DNA of 64,000 nt, taken from positions 13,881-77,880 of the forward strand of contig DGUV01000066.1 in assembly GCA_002395775.1 (NCBI GenBank), written 5' to 3'. Both the position numbers and the translations under genes were made by a program. Under the pieces are notes generated by a model. The model was not told the origin of the DNA. It worked only from the letters and a program-made list of their open reading frames with translations, and ran no database searches. The stretch is from Prevotellaceae bacterium UBA4301. Its GTDB lineage: Bacteria > Bacteroidota > Bacteroidia > Bacteroidales > Bacteroidaceae. Positions 32,670 to 40,562 of the stretch are shown here, piece by piece (position 1 is the stretch's first letter; each line of letters begins with the position of its first letter).

Positions 32670-33524
32670 ATGCACCGACTCTTGCCTTTACTCTTTGTCC
32701 TGCTTCTCGTAGCCTGCAATACTGACGACCAGGTGGACGACCAGCCCACGCTCGTGGTCGAGGGTTGGATTGACAACGACGGCTTCCCTACGGTTCTGCT
32801 TACCACGACGGTGCCCATAACGAAAAAGCCCCATAAAATCAACGAACTGGGCGACCATATTCTGCGTTGGGCTCGTGTGGCCGTGAACGATGGCGAGCAG
32901 GAGGTGGTATTGACGGGCAAGTTGGATCGCAGGTACTTTCCCCCTTATGTCTATACATCCGGCCGCATGCGTGGCGTGGTGGGGCGCACCTATCGCCTGA
33001 CGGTGGACTACGGCGACTTTCATGCCGAAGCTGAAACTTCCATTCCTCCAGCCCCGACACTAGACTCCTTGCGTCTGCGTCCCCTGGTGGACAACGACAC
33101 ACTTTTCCAGCTCCGGGCCTATTTCCATGACGACTTGTCGGAACCTCGCTTCTACAAGTTCTTCACCAGCATGGGCACCGATTCGCGCATGTTCCTGTCT
33201 TCATACATGCAGACGCTTAGTAACGAGGTGTTCGACCCGAATGCCGAACAGGACATTGCAGTGTACAAGGGGCGTCTGGTCACGAGACGCGATGGCTATG
33301 TCCCCTATTTCGAAGCCTTCGACACCGTGATGGTGAAGTTTGTCGCCATGGACCGTCAGTCGTTTCTCATGTGGAACCAGTTGGAGCACAACATGACGTT
33401 GGGTGGCTTCCCCATGACGTCGGCCAAGGAGAATCCCCACTTCAATGTTCGTGGCGGCATTGGCTACTGGTGTGGCTATGGGGCTACGTTCTATCCTGTC
33501 ATAGTCAGGGACAGTCTGCCTTGA
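32670..33524 (+). CDS. DUF4249-family lipoprotein
   Basis: 284 residues; signal MHRLLPLLFVLLLVAC with lipid-modified Cys 16. The N-terminal beta-sandwich part (PTLVVEGWIDNDGFPTVLLT, VAVNDGEQEVVLTGK, YRLTVDYGDFHAEAETSIP) and the C-terminal WCGYGATFYPVIV match DUF4249, commonly encoded next to TonB receptors in Bacteroidota. Six bp after the receptor gene. Function unknown. Confidence 0.82.
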   Translation: MHRLLPLLFVLLLVACNTDDQVDDQPTLVVEGWIDNDGFPTVLLTTTVPITKKPHKINELGDHILRWARVAVNDGEQEVVLTGKLDRRYFPPYVYTSGRMRGVVGRTYRLTVDYGDFHAEAETSIPPAPTLDSLRLRPLVDNDTLFQLRAYFHDDLSEPRFYKFFTSMGTDSRMFLSSYMQTLSNEVFDPNAEQDIAVYKGRLVTRRDGYVPYFEAFDTVMVKFVAMDRQSFLMWNQLEHNMTLGGFPMTSAKENPHFNVRGGIGYWCGYGATFYPVIVRDSLP

Positions 33525-33576
33525 GCAGGTTTCTTTCATTGTCCCTTTGTAGGCGTATTCAAAAGAATACCATCAG

Positions 33577-33645
33577 AAAAAATGGTAGGAAAACAGCGGT
33601 GGGTTAAAATATTATTCCTATCTTTGCGATAGATAAAGGCATGAA
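33577..33645 (+). repeat. 69-bp direct repeat, copy 2, with AAA ATPase promoter
   Basis: Counterpart of 29140-29208; carries TATCTTTG at 33619-33626, 23 bp before the ATG at 33649. Confidence 0.88.
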
Positions 33646-33648
33646 ACC

Positions 33649-34467
33649 ATGAAGAAAACGGCAAACTACATCCAGCGCATAGAGATAGACTCGCTTTGGA
33701 GCGGGCGCAGGCACATTGTGTGGGACTTGCGGCCCGACGTGAACATACTGAGCGGTGTGAACGGCGTGGGGAAATCGACCATACTGAACCGCGTGGTGAA
33801 GCACTTGCTCGAGTATCGCGAGCTGGAGCGCCACCTGGGGGGCGTGACCATCACCTACAGTCCCGAGGATGCCGAGACGGTGCAGTTCGATGTGATTCGT
33901 TCGTTCGACCGTGCCGTGGTCTCAAGCGAAATGCTGTCGAAGGTCACCGACCTGAAGCTGCAGACCGAGCTCGACCTGCAGCTCTACATGTTGCAGCGCC
34001 GCTATCTCGACTATCAGGTCAACCTCTCGAACCGCATGATAGCCCTGCTCACATCGGGGCAGTCCGACGCACAGACCCGGGCGCAGGAGATGGTGGCCGA
34101 GAAGACCCACTTCCAGGACCTCGTCGATGACCTGTTCCGCGACACGGGCAAGACCATCAAGCGCGACTCCAACGAAATCGTTTTCCTACAGTACGACGAG
34201 GACATCGAACCCTACCAACTCTCGTCGGGCGAGAAGCAGATGCTCATCATCCTGCTGACCGTGCTGGTGCAGAACAAGGAACCCTACGTCCTCTTTATGG
34301 ACGAGCCCGAGGTGAGCCTCCACTTCGAGTGGCAGAAGCGCCTGATCTCGCTCGTGCGCGACCTCAATCCCAATGTCCAGATCATACTGACCACCCACAG
34401 CCCCGCCGTGGTGATGGACGGGTGGCAGGACTGCATTACCGATGTCGAGGATATCATTGTGAAGTGA
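33649..34467 (+). CDS. Compact AAA/ABC-type ATPase of a two-gene TOPRIM system
   Basis: 272 residues. Walker A GVNGVGKST (36-44), a helical insert (about 105-170), ABC-like signature LSSGEKQ (about 191-197), Walker B VLFMDEPEVSLH (Asp about 218) and switch His in TTHSPAVV (about 250): a complete SMC/RecF/OLD-like ATPase in the AAA_15/AAA_21 group. The stop is 1 bp before the ATG of a DUF4435 gene with TOPRIM residues. ATPase plus TOPRIM/DUF4435 is the plan of PARIS (AriA/AriB) and OLD-family defence systems, but this ATPase is about half the length of AriA, so it is a relative at most. A truncated paralogue lies at 28711. Confidence 0.85.
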   Translation: MKKTANYIQRIEIDSLWSGRRHIVWDLRPDVNILSGVNGVGKSTILNRVVKHLLEYRELERHLGGVTITYSPEDAETVQFDVIRSFDRAVVSSEMLSKVTDLKLQTELDLQLYMLQRRYLDYQVNLSNRMIALLTSGQSDAQTRAQEMVAEKTHFQDLVDDLFRDTGKTIKRDSNEIVFLQYDEDIEPYQLSSGEKQMLIILLTVLVQNKEPYVLFMDEPEVSLHFEWQKRLISLVRDLNPNVQIILTTHSPAVVMDGWQDCITDVEDIIVK

Positions 34468-34468
34468 C

Positions 34469-35509
34469 ATGGCAAGGCGACTGACAGACAACATCTCGTC
34501 GAGGTACATCGAGGCAGCCAACCGCTTGCGGCCCAACAAAGCGCGCTGGCGGGTGGTGGCCTATGTCGAGAGCTACGACGATGTCTTCTTCTGGCGCTCG
34601 GTGCTCGACGAGTTTGAGTCCGACACCCTCACCTTCGAGGTCATGCTTCCCTCCCGCACCAATCTGGGCAAGGGCAAGAAGAATGTCCTCTCCAACCGTC
34701 TGGGCAATCAGCTCGGGCAGTCGCTCATTGCCTGCGTTGATGCCGACTACGACTATCTGATGCAGGGGGCGACCCCCATATCGAGGGAAATCATCGAAAA
34801 CCCCTTTGTCTTCCACACCTATGTCTATGCCATCGAGAACTTCCAGTGTTATGCCCGCGGTCTGCACGAGGTGTGTGTCATGGCCACGCTCAACGACCGT
34901 GAGGTCATCGACCTCGAAGCCTTCATGGAGGAGTATAGCCGCATCATCTGGCCCCTCTTTGTGTGGAACGTCTGGGTCTATCGCTACGATTGCTATTCAC
35001 GCTTCACCCTGTTGGACTTTGGCGGGCTGGTGAGTCTGAGGGACGTCAATCCTTTCCACCCCGAACGCACGCTCGAGACCCTTCGCCACACGGTGAATCG
35101 CAAAATCAACTGGATGCAGCAACACTATCCCGAGGGGAAGAAAACCTACAAGCCCTTGCGCGAGCAACTGCTTCAGCTGGGCCTGACACCCGAAACGGCT
35201 TACCTCTACATGCAAGGCCATTCGCTCTTCGACGGGGTGGTCCTGCCCCTGCTCACTCCGCTTTGCGTCCATCTGCGCAAAGAGCGCGAGGCCGAAATCC
35301 GCCGTAATGCCGTCCACACCCAGCAGCGCCAAAACGAACTCTCGTGCTACCAACGTCGTCTGGGAGCCATCGACCAGATGCTGCGCAAGAGCACCAAGTT
35401 CCGCGAGTCGGACATCTACCAGCGTCTGCGTCAGGACTTGCAGGCGTTTGTCGAGACGCTCCCTAAGCCTCAGGTCGAAGCCCCTAAGGGCTCGGACAAT
35501 AACGCCTAA
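34469..35509 (+). CDS. DUF4435 protein with TOPRIM-like acidic motifs
   Basis: 346 residues. VVAYVESYDDVFFWRSVL places Glu 34 and CVDADYDYL places Asp 91, 93 and 95, the Glu and DxD arrangement of TOPRIM nucleases; NPFVFHTYVYAIENFQ follows. The middle part (about 130-290) is helical and the C-terminal part (about 270-335) is a charged coil. The gene follows the ATPase after 1 bp. Effector nuclease in a defence pair is the leading inference; a DNA-repair role like OLD nucleases is an alternative. The last codons (PKPQVEAPKGSDNNA) are encoded by the beginning of the 22-bp array at 35462. Confidence 0.8.
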   Translation: MARRLTDNISSRYIEAANRLRPNKARWRVVAYVESYDDVFFWRSVLDEFESDTLTFEVMLPSRTNLGKGKKNVLSNRLGNQLGQSLIACVDADYDYLMQGATPISREIIENPFVFHTYVYAIENFQCYARGLHEVCVMATLNDREVIDLEAFMEEYSRIIWPLFVWNVWVYRYDCYSRFTLLDFGGLVSLRDVNPFHPERTLETLRHTVNRKINWMQQHYPEGKKTYKPLREQLLQLGLTPETAYLYMQGHSLFDGVVLPLLTPLCVHLRKEREAEIRRNAVHTQQRQNELSCYQRRLGAIDQMLRKSTKFRESDIYQRLRQDLQAFVETLPKPQVEAPKGSDNNA

Positions 35510-35540
35510 GGCCTCTGTCGATAGGGCTTAAGCCCATTTA
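35462..35540. repeat. 22-bp-period array, third copy, entering a coding region
   Basis: CCTAAG cores start at 35462, 35483 and 35505 and CTTAAG at 35527 (periods 21, 22, 22). The first two units are translated as the C terminus of the DUF4435 protein; the others fill the 28 bp between its stop and the convergent trkA stop. Confidence 0.75.
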
Positions 35541-36932
35541 CGAAAGCTTATTGATGATTTTCGTTACGATGCCCCCTTCGGGCTTACGGAAGTAACGGTC
35601 CATGCGCTTGATGAGCCCGTCGATGGCAAAGACCACCACGCTGTCGCCGGGCTGTATGAGTGTGCTACCGTTGATGGGCATACCCAGCTTGTCGCGGATG
35701 AGTCCGCCCAGGGCCACCCCGCGAGGCAGGCTCAGGTCGCGTATGGGACATTGGGTGATGGGCGACCCTTCGAGGGCCACAAACTCGGCCACGTCGGCAT
35801 TGGCTATGGTCAGGCTCTTCATGGTGGTCACATCGGCCTGAAGCATCATCTGGTGGATGTGGCTGGCAGCAATGACCTTCTTGTTGATGATGGTCCCGAT
35901 GTCCAGTTTCTCGGCCATGTTCACGTAGTCCATGTTCTCGACAAGTGCCACGGTCTTCCTCACCCCCAGTCGTTTTGCGGCCAGGCAGGCCAGGATGTTG
36001 GTCTCGGTCTCAGGGGTGAGTGCGGCAAAGGCCTGGTATTTCTTGATGCCCTCGTCCACGAGGGTGGCCGTGTCGCGTCCGTCGCCGTGGATGACCACGA
36101 TGTCGTCGTTCTCCAGCAGGTCGTTGAGCTGGTGGCAGCGTTCTTCGTTTTGCTCCACAATCTTCATCGAGAGCCAGTCGGGCTTCTTCCGGGCGATGTT
36201 GACCGATATGCGCCCGCCTCCCATGACCATGACCTTCTTGACGTCGGGATAGGTCTCCTTGCCCACAAGTTCGCGAATGAGGGAAGTGTGCTTTCGGGTT
36301 GTGATGAAGTAGGCGATGTCGCCCAGTTGCAGCGAGTCGTTACCGCCGGGGATGATGGTCTGGTCGTCGCGCTTGATGGTGACGATGTGGTAGGGCGCAT
36401 CGGGCGGGCACAGTTGTCGCAGGGGCACGTCGAGGATATGGGCCGACTCGCGTAGCTTGATGCCCATCATCAGCAGTGCCCCGTCGTGAATCTCCCAGTA
36501 CTGGCGCACCCACGAATGTTTGAGGCCTTCAAGGATTTCCTGTGAGGCCAGCACTTCGGGATAGATGAGCGAGTCGATGCCCATGCTGTTGAAGATTTCC
36601 TGATACTGCGGCTGCACGTATTCGGCATTGTCCACGCGTGCCACGGTTCTTTCCGCGCCCAAGGTGTGGGCCAGCATGCAGCAGGTAATGTTGCGCGACT
36701 CGTCGGGCGTGACGGCGATGAAGAGGTTGGCATGTTGCACGCCCGCCTCCTTCAGAGCGGCAATGCTGGTGGGGGGCATGTTGATGGTCATCAGGTCATA
36801 GTCGCCCGAATAGGTAAGTTGGTCGGTCTTTTCTGGGTTCTCGTCGATGACCACGATGTCCTGGTCGTCCTTCGACAACAGTTGGGCCAGATGGGTACCC
36901 ACTGCTCCTGCTCCTGCGATGATTATTTTCAT
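35538..36932 (-). CDS. trkA: Trk potassium uptake regulator TrkA
   Basis: 464 residues. Two RCK modules: MKIIIAGAGAVGTHLAQLL (Rossmann nucleotide site) with VIDENPEK, and KKVMVMGGGRISVNIA with a second Rossmann fold near residue 230; each is followed by a TrkA_C domain (second one ending PGDSVVVFAIDGL). Peripheral NAD(H)/nucleotide-sensing subunit of Trk/Ktr K+ uptake; no trkH gene is within the window. Its start lies 4 bp after the palindromic element 36936-37073, which also supplies AGGAGAG as ribosome-binding site. Confidence 0.93.
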   Translation of the reverse strand: MKIIIAGAGAVGTHLAQLLSKDDQDIVVIDENPEKTDQLTYSGDYDLMTINMPPTSIAALKEAGVQHANLFIAVTPDESRNITCCMLAHTLGAERTVARVDNAEYVQPQYQEIFNSMGIDSLIYPEVLASQEILEGLKHSWVRQYWEIHDGALLMMGIKLRESAHILDVPLRQLCPPDAPYHIVTIKRDDQTIIPGGNDSLQLGDIAYFITTRKHTSLIRELVGKETYPDVKKVMVMGGGRISVNIARKKPDWLSMKIVEQNEERCHQLNDLLENDDIVVIHGDGRDTATLVDEGIKKYQAFAALTPETETNILACLAAKRLGVRKTVALVENMDYVNMAEKLDIGTIINKKVIAASHIHQMMLQADVTTMKSLTIANADVAEFVALEGSPITQCPIRDLSLPRGVALGGLIRDKLGMPINGSTLIQPGDSVVVFAIDGLIKRMDRYFRKPEGGIVTKIINKLS

Positions 36933-36935
36933 AGT

Positions 36936-37073
36936 AGACTCTCTCCTGACCCCTCCCTGTTAAGGAGGGGAATATTAACATTTGCTAATGGTGAAATTCT
37001 ATTCATATTGATATAGTCCTTTATGTGAGTATATACTCCCCTCCTTAACAGGGAAGGGCGGGGGGGAGAGTCT
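36936..37073. repeat. Inverted-repeat element between dxs and trkA
   Basis: Arms 36936-36970 and 37038-37073 are imperfect inverted copies of about 35 bp starting AGACTCTC and ending with GTTAAGGAGGGG. The element encodes the last codons and stop of dxs in one arm and lies directly before the trkA start with the other. Its interior and arms align with 43342-43459 in front of uxaA in the same orientation to the gene; over 33 bp around one arm only one base differs. Confidence 0.9.
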
Positions 37074-38937
37074 TTTTTATGCTCTCTTTATCCAGTCCCA
37101 CTATACGATGGAGTTCGCCCACGGCTCCGTGCTCCACAAAATGGTCGGGCAGTCCAAGTCGCTTGATGTCGGGTTTATATCCGTGGTCGGCCATCCACTC
37201 GAGCACGGCCGAGCCCAGTCCTCCCTCGCGCACACCGTCCTCGATGGTCACGATGCGCTGGTAGCGCTTGCCCACTTCTTCGAGGATGCTTTCGTCCAAA
37301 GGTTTCAGGAAGCGCATGTCGTAGTGGGCCACGTCCAGTCCGCTCTCCCTGATGGCCTCGGCAGCTACATTGCCGATGGGGCCGATGGTGAGCACAGCTG
37401 TCTGCCCTGTGCCTTCGCGCAGGCAGCGTCCGGTGCCGATGCTTACGGGCTCCAGCGGGCAACGCCAGTCCGTGAGCACGCCCCGCCCCCTGGGATAGCG
37501 GATGACGAAGGGCCCCCTGCCAGCCTCGCGGGCCGTCTGCATGAGGCGGCGCAGTTCAGCCTCGTCCATGGGGGAGGCAATGATGAGGTTGGGTATGGGG
37601 CGCAGGAAGGCCAGGTCGAAGGCCCCATGGTGTGTGGGTCCGTCCTCGCCCACGAGGCCCGCGCGGTCCAGACAGATGACCACGGGCAGATGGCTGATGG
37701 CCACGTCGTGGATGATGTTGTCGTATGCCCTTTGAGCAAACGAAGAGTAGATGTTGCAGAAGGGCAGCATGCCCTCGCATGCCAGACCCGCCGAGAAGGT
37801 CACTGCATGGCCTTCGGCAATGCCCACGTCAAACACCCGTTCCGGCATTTCCTTCTGCATGATGCACATGCTGCAGCCCGTAGGCATGGCAGGCGTGACG
37901 CCCACGATGCGCTTGTCCTCCCTGGCCATCTCCAGCAGGGTCTCGCCAAACACCTCTTGGAATCGGGGAGGCATCTGCCCGCCCGGTTCGCTCTTGATGC
38001 GCTGGCCCGTCTCGGGGTCAAACTTGCCGGGAGCATGCCACACGGTGGCGTCGCGCTCGGCCGGTCCGAAGCCTTTCCCCTTGATGGTGTGCAGGTGCAG
38101 CATCTTGGGCCCTTTCATGTCCTTGATGCGCTGCAGTGTGCCCACCAGTTCCACCACATTGTGGCCGTCCTCAGGACCAAAGTATCGGATGTTCAGTCCC
38201 TCGAACATGTTGCGCTGGTTGGTGAGCAGCGACTTCACGGCATTGTTGAATCGCAGCACGCGACCCTTGCGGTCGTCGTTCAGCACGCCCCATCGGTACA
38301 GGGCCTTCGAGGCTGAGTAGCGCAGGCGGTTGTAGGTGCTGCTCGTGTGCAGTTTGTGCAGGTATTCGCCCATGCCCCCCACGCTGCGGTCGATGGACAT
38401 GTCGTTGTCGTTCAGGATGATGAGCATGTCGTTGGGTGTGCTGGAGGCGTTGTTCAGTCCCTCAAAGGCCAGTCCCCCCGTCATGCTCCCGTCGCCAATG
38501 ACGGCCACCACCTTCCTCATTTCTTCATTTTCTCCATTTCTCAAATTCTCCGCTACGGCCATGCCCAGTCCCACGGATATCGAGTTGGAAGCATGTCCGC
38601 AGGTGCAGGTGTCGTATTCGCTTTCCTCGGGCGAGGGGAAGGGCTTCAAGCCCCCCAGCTTCCTGTTTGTCGAGAAACGTTCCCGACGCCCCGTCAGTAT
38701 CTTATGCCCATAAGCCTGATGGCCCACGTCCCACACGATGCGGTCCTCGGGTGTATGGAATACATAATGCAGTGCCACGGTCAGTTCCACTGTGCCCAGA
38801 CTCGAGGCAAAGTGCCCTGGGTTGTCGGCCAGTTCGCGAATGATATATTGGCGTAGCTCATCGCACACTTGCGGCAGCTGCTCTATGCTCAACTGCCTCA
38901 GGTCAGCAGGTGTTTGTATCGTTTCAAGTAGATTCAT
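37045..38937 (-). CDS. dxs: 1-deoxy-D-xylulose-5-phosphate synthase
   Basis: 630 residues. TPP motif VIGDGSMTGGLAFEGLNNA ... NDNDMSID (about 140-180), DVGHQAYGHKILTGRR near 65, transketolase Pyr domain DVGIAEGHAVTFSAGLA near 370 and the C-terminal domain. First step of the MEP isoprenoid pathway. The last residues (TLPPALPC) are encoded by the arm of the palindromic element at 37038-37073, which also supplies the TAA; normal Dxs ends a little earlier. Residues about 128-139 (NLRNGENEEMRK) look like another short repeat insertion (38519-38553). Likely co-transcribed with trkA. Confidence 0.95.
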   Translation of the reverse strand: MNLLETIQTPADLRQLSIEQLPQVCDELRQYIIRELADNPGHFASSLGTVELTVALHYVFHTPEDRIVWDVGHQAYGHKILTGRRERFSTNRKLGGLKPFPSPEESEYDTCTCGHASNSISVGLGMAVAENLRNGENEEMRKVVAVIGDGSMTGGLAFEGLNNASSTPNDMLIILNDNDMSIDRSVGGMGEYLHKLHTSSTYNRLRYSASKALYRWGVLNDDRKGRVLRFNNAVKSLLTNQRNMFEGLNIRYFGPEDGHNVVELVGTLQRIKDMKGPKMLHLHTIKGKGFGPAERDATVWHAPGKFDPETGQRIKSEPGGQMPPRFQEVFGETLLEMAREDKRIVGVTPAMPTGCSMCIMQKEMPERVFDVGIAEGHAVTFSAGLACEGMLPFCNIYSSFAQRAYDNIIHDVAISHLPVVICLDRAGLVGEDGPTHHGAFDLAFLRPIPNLIIASPMDEAELRRLMQTAREAGRGPFVIRYPRGRGVLTDWRCPLEPVSIGTGRCLREGTGQTAVLTIGPIGNVAAEAIRESGLDVAHYDMRFLKPLDESILEEVGKRYQRIVTIEDGVREGGLGSAVLEWMADHGYKPDIKRLGLPDHFVEHGAVGELHRIVGLDKESIKKTLPPALPC

Positions 38938-39050
38938 CTTGCGAAGATACTAAATAATTGTGAAAGGAATCGCCTTAGGGCGAGAATTTAACCAAATTTG
39001 GTTCAAAAAATTCAATTATATGTGAAGGAAGAGACAATATTAAGGATAAA

Positions 39051-39082
39051 TTTGGATATTCAAGTTTTTTTTACTATCTTTG
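39051..39082 (+). promoter_or_regulatory. Orphan promoter without a following gene
   Basis: TTTG (39051-39054) and TATCTTTG (39075-39082), 20 bp apart, an excellent match. No credible coding sequence follows for 700 bp; instead a 16-bp hairpin and a repeat array come next. Confidence 0.65.
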
Positions 39083-39120
39083 CACCATAGAGCAGACCTG
39101 GAAAGGGAATAATATTGCAA

Positions 39121-39164
39121 AATATTGCACGGCGTGTAACGATAATGTCACGCCGTGCAATATT
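39121..39164 (+). other. Perfect 16-bp hairpin downstream of the orphan promoter
   Basis: AATATTGCACGGCGTG (39121-39136) pairs exactly with CACGCCGTGCAATATT (39149-39164) around a 12-base loop. ACGGCGTG recurs at 39171. Could be a terminator of a ~90-nt transcript, a small-RNA structure or a protein-binding palindrome; no coding frame is credible here. Confidence 0.8.
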
Positions 39165-39170
39165 CGTTTC

Positions 39171-39352
39171 ACGGCGTGCGACAATCCTTTCATGCCGACG
39201 TTCAGTCTTTCCTCCTTAGGCGTTCGGTTCCTTCCTCCTGCGAGCCGATGCTTATCCACCTAAGAGCTGAGGCTTATCCTCCTAAATGTTTCTACCGGAA
39301 GACCTATATCTTGTCGTCAGAAGGCCTAAACCTTATCGACGTAAGTCCCGAG
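39171..39352. repeat. 22-bp-period array, second copy
   Basis: CTTAGG at 39215, CCTGCG at 39237, CCTAAG at 39259, CCTAAA at 39281, CCTATA at 39303 and CCTAAA at 39325 are each exactly 22 bp apart; the units between are more diverged than in the 23072 array. It lies between dxs and the FISUMP gene. Reading frames at 39155-39474 run through this array and are not believed. Confidence 0.8.
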
Positions 39353-39501
39353 TTTTATATCAGAAGCGCAATGGCGTATGTGCTTTGGCTTATGCAAGCA
39401 AGTACCAAAGGAGTCACATCAATATAAAGCTTGATTGGGGATTGTTAATGCCAATGAAAAAAATAAACCGTTAACCTGTTAACCTTTTAAACTTTTATTT
39501 G

Positions 39502-39509
39502 TATCTTTG
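39502..39509 (+). promoter_or_regulatory. Promoter of the structured leader and FISUMP gene
   Basis: TATCTTTG; it lies 300 bp before the ATG at 39812, giving a long untranslated leader. TTAACC-type repeats stand upstream in place of a TTTG. Confidence 0.6.
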
Positions 39510-39575
39510 CCCTTGATACAAACGAACATCGATTGCCAATGAAGTAAATAACGGAAAATTGACATAGGATGAAGC

Positions 39576-39698
39576 GTCCGCTTTGATTCTTGTTTCGGAC
39601 AATTGGGGAATTAAAAGAAATCAATCAAGAATAAAGTAGGTGCTCATGCCGCAAGGCGTGGGTTTTTACTCGTTCATGATTGATAGGTTATCCCCAAT
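39576..39698 (+). ncRNA. Putative structured RNA leader
   Basis: GTCCG/CGGAC (39576-39580/39596-39600) is followed by nested stems: ATTGGGGA (39602-39609) with TCCCCAAT (39691-39698), ATCAATCA (39620-39627) with TGATTGAT (39677-39684), and an inner hairpin CATGCC-GCAA-GGCGTG (39645-39660) with a T-run after it. All but one T-G pair are Watson-Crick. The 10-base word GAAGTAAATA occurs on both sides (39541 and 39716). No known riboswitch class was recognised; an inner attenuator hairpin is possible. The rest of 39353-39811 shows nothing else. Confidence 0.55.
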
Positions 39699-39811
39699 AC
39701 CTCCGAAATGTAGACGAAGTAAATAGTCCACGTTTTATTTTTTGTGCCGTTTTTACAAATAACACTCTAATCAGTTAACCATTAAACGTTAAACTTTTAA
39801 CCTTTATAGAT

Positions 39812-40561
39812 ATGACCCACAAACATTTATTTCTTATGCTGACGATGCTCATGAGCATGGCAGTATGTAGTATGACCTTTGTATCGTGTGATGATGATGA
39901 GATTGAATCAGGGGATGGAAGTAGTTCCAGAAGTAATGGCAAGGCTCCAAAGAATGTGAGGGCAGTTGACCTTGGCCTGCCATCTGGTACTCTTTGGGCT
40001 AATATGAACGTTGGGGCAATCAAAGAAGAAGGTTTTGGCGACTACTTTGCTTGGGGAGAAACGAAAGGATTTAATTCTGGCAAAACGGATTTCAGTTGGA
40101 GCACCTACAAGTGGTGCAACGGGTCATACGATACAATGACTAAGTACTGTGACGACAGCAGTATTGGCTATAACGGCTTCACGGACAACCTGACGGAGTT
40201 GGAACTCGCCGACGATGCCGCCTACGTGAACTGGGGCAGTGACTGGCGTATTCCAAGTTTGTCCCAGTGGCGAGAACTCATAGAAAATTGTTCATGGATA
40301 TGGAAAACAGAAAATGACGTAAAAGGATACAAGATATTTGGGCCGAATGGCAACTCCATTTTCCTGCCTGCTGCGAGGTCTCGGGATGACCTGTCGCTCG
40401 ACTACGCAGGTTCGTACGGCATCTATTGCTCGCGTACGCTCTGCTCGGACGACCCGAACGGCGCGTGGGGTCTGGATTTCAGTAGTAGCGGTGTGTACAC
40501 GAGCTACTACGGCCGCCGCTACCTCGGGCGAAGCGTTCGTCCCGTGCGCGTGTCCCAGTAA
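39812..40561 (+). CDS. FISUMP-domain lipoprotein, likely target of a diversity-generating retroelement
   Basis: 249 residues. Signal with lipobox VSC (Cys 27) followed by DDDEIESGDG, a surface-export-like acidic run. Then VDLGLPSGTLWANMNVGA, YFAWGET, WRIPSLSQWRELIENC and GNSIFLPAA, the FISUMP/C-type-lectin-like fold. The end, SLDYAGSYGIYCSRTLCSDD and then GAWGLDF...GRSVRPVRV, matches the layout of DGR variable regions, where Asn codons (AAC/AAT) of the template are randomised: at these positions codons here are GAC, TAC, GGC, CGC, CTC, TGC. G+C rises in this 3' third. No reverse transcriptase or template repeat is in the window, so a trans-acting DGR is required; recombination between paralogues is the alternative. 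Confidence 0.75.
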   Translation: MTHKHLFLMLTMLMSMAVCSMTFVSCDDDEIESGDGSSSRSNGKAPKNVRAVDLGLPSGTLWANMNVGAIKEEGFGDYFAWGETKGFNSGKTDFSWSTYKWCNGSYDTMTKYCDDSSIGYNGFTDNLTELELADDAAYVNWGSDWRIPSLSQWRELIENCSWIWKTENDVKGYKIFGPNGNSIFLPAARSRDDLSLDYAGSYGIYCSRTLCSDDPNGAWGLDFSSSGVYTSYYGRRYLGRSVRPVRVSQ

Positions 40562-40562
40562 T

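Noticed and set aside
33649..35509. Firm assignment to PARIS (AriA/AriB)
   Set aside because: Motifs agree but the ATPase is much shorter than AriA and no phylogeny can be run here, so it is kept as a relative only.
37108..38316. 402-codon open frame on the plus strand
   Set aside because: Antisense shadow of dxs, which has full family support.
39155..39474. Two short plus-strand open frames
   Set aside because: They run through the hairpin and the 22-bp array, lack ribosome-binding sites and resemble nothing.
39645..39670. Group II intron domain V or retron msr
   Set aside because: The hairpin is short and lacks the domain V bulge pattern; no reverse transcriptase gene is in the window.
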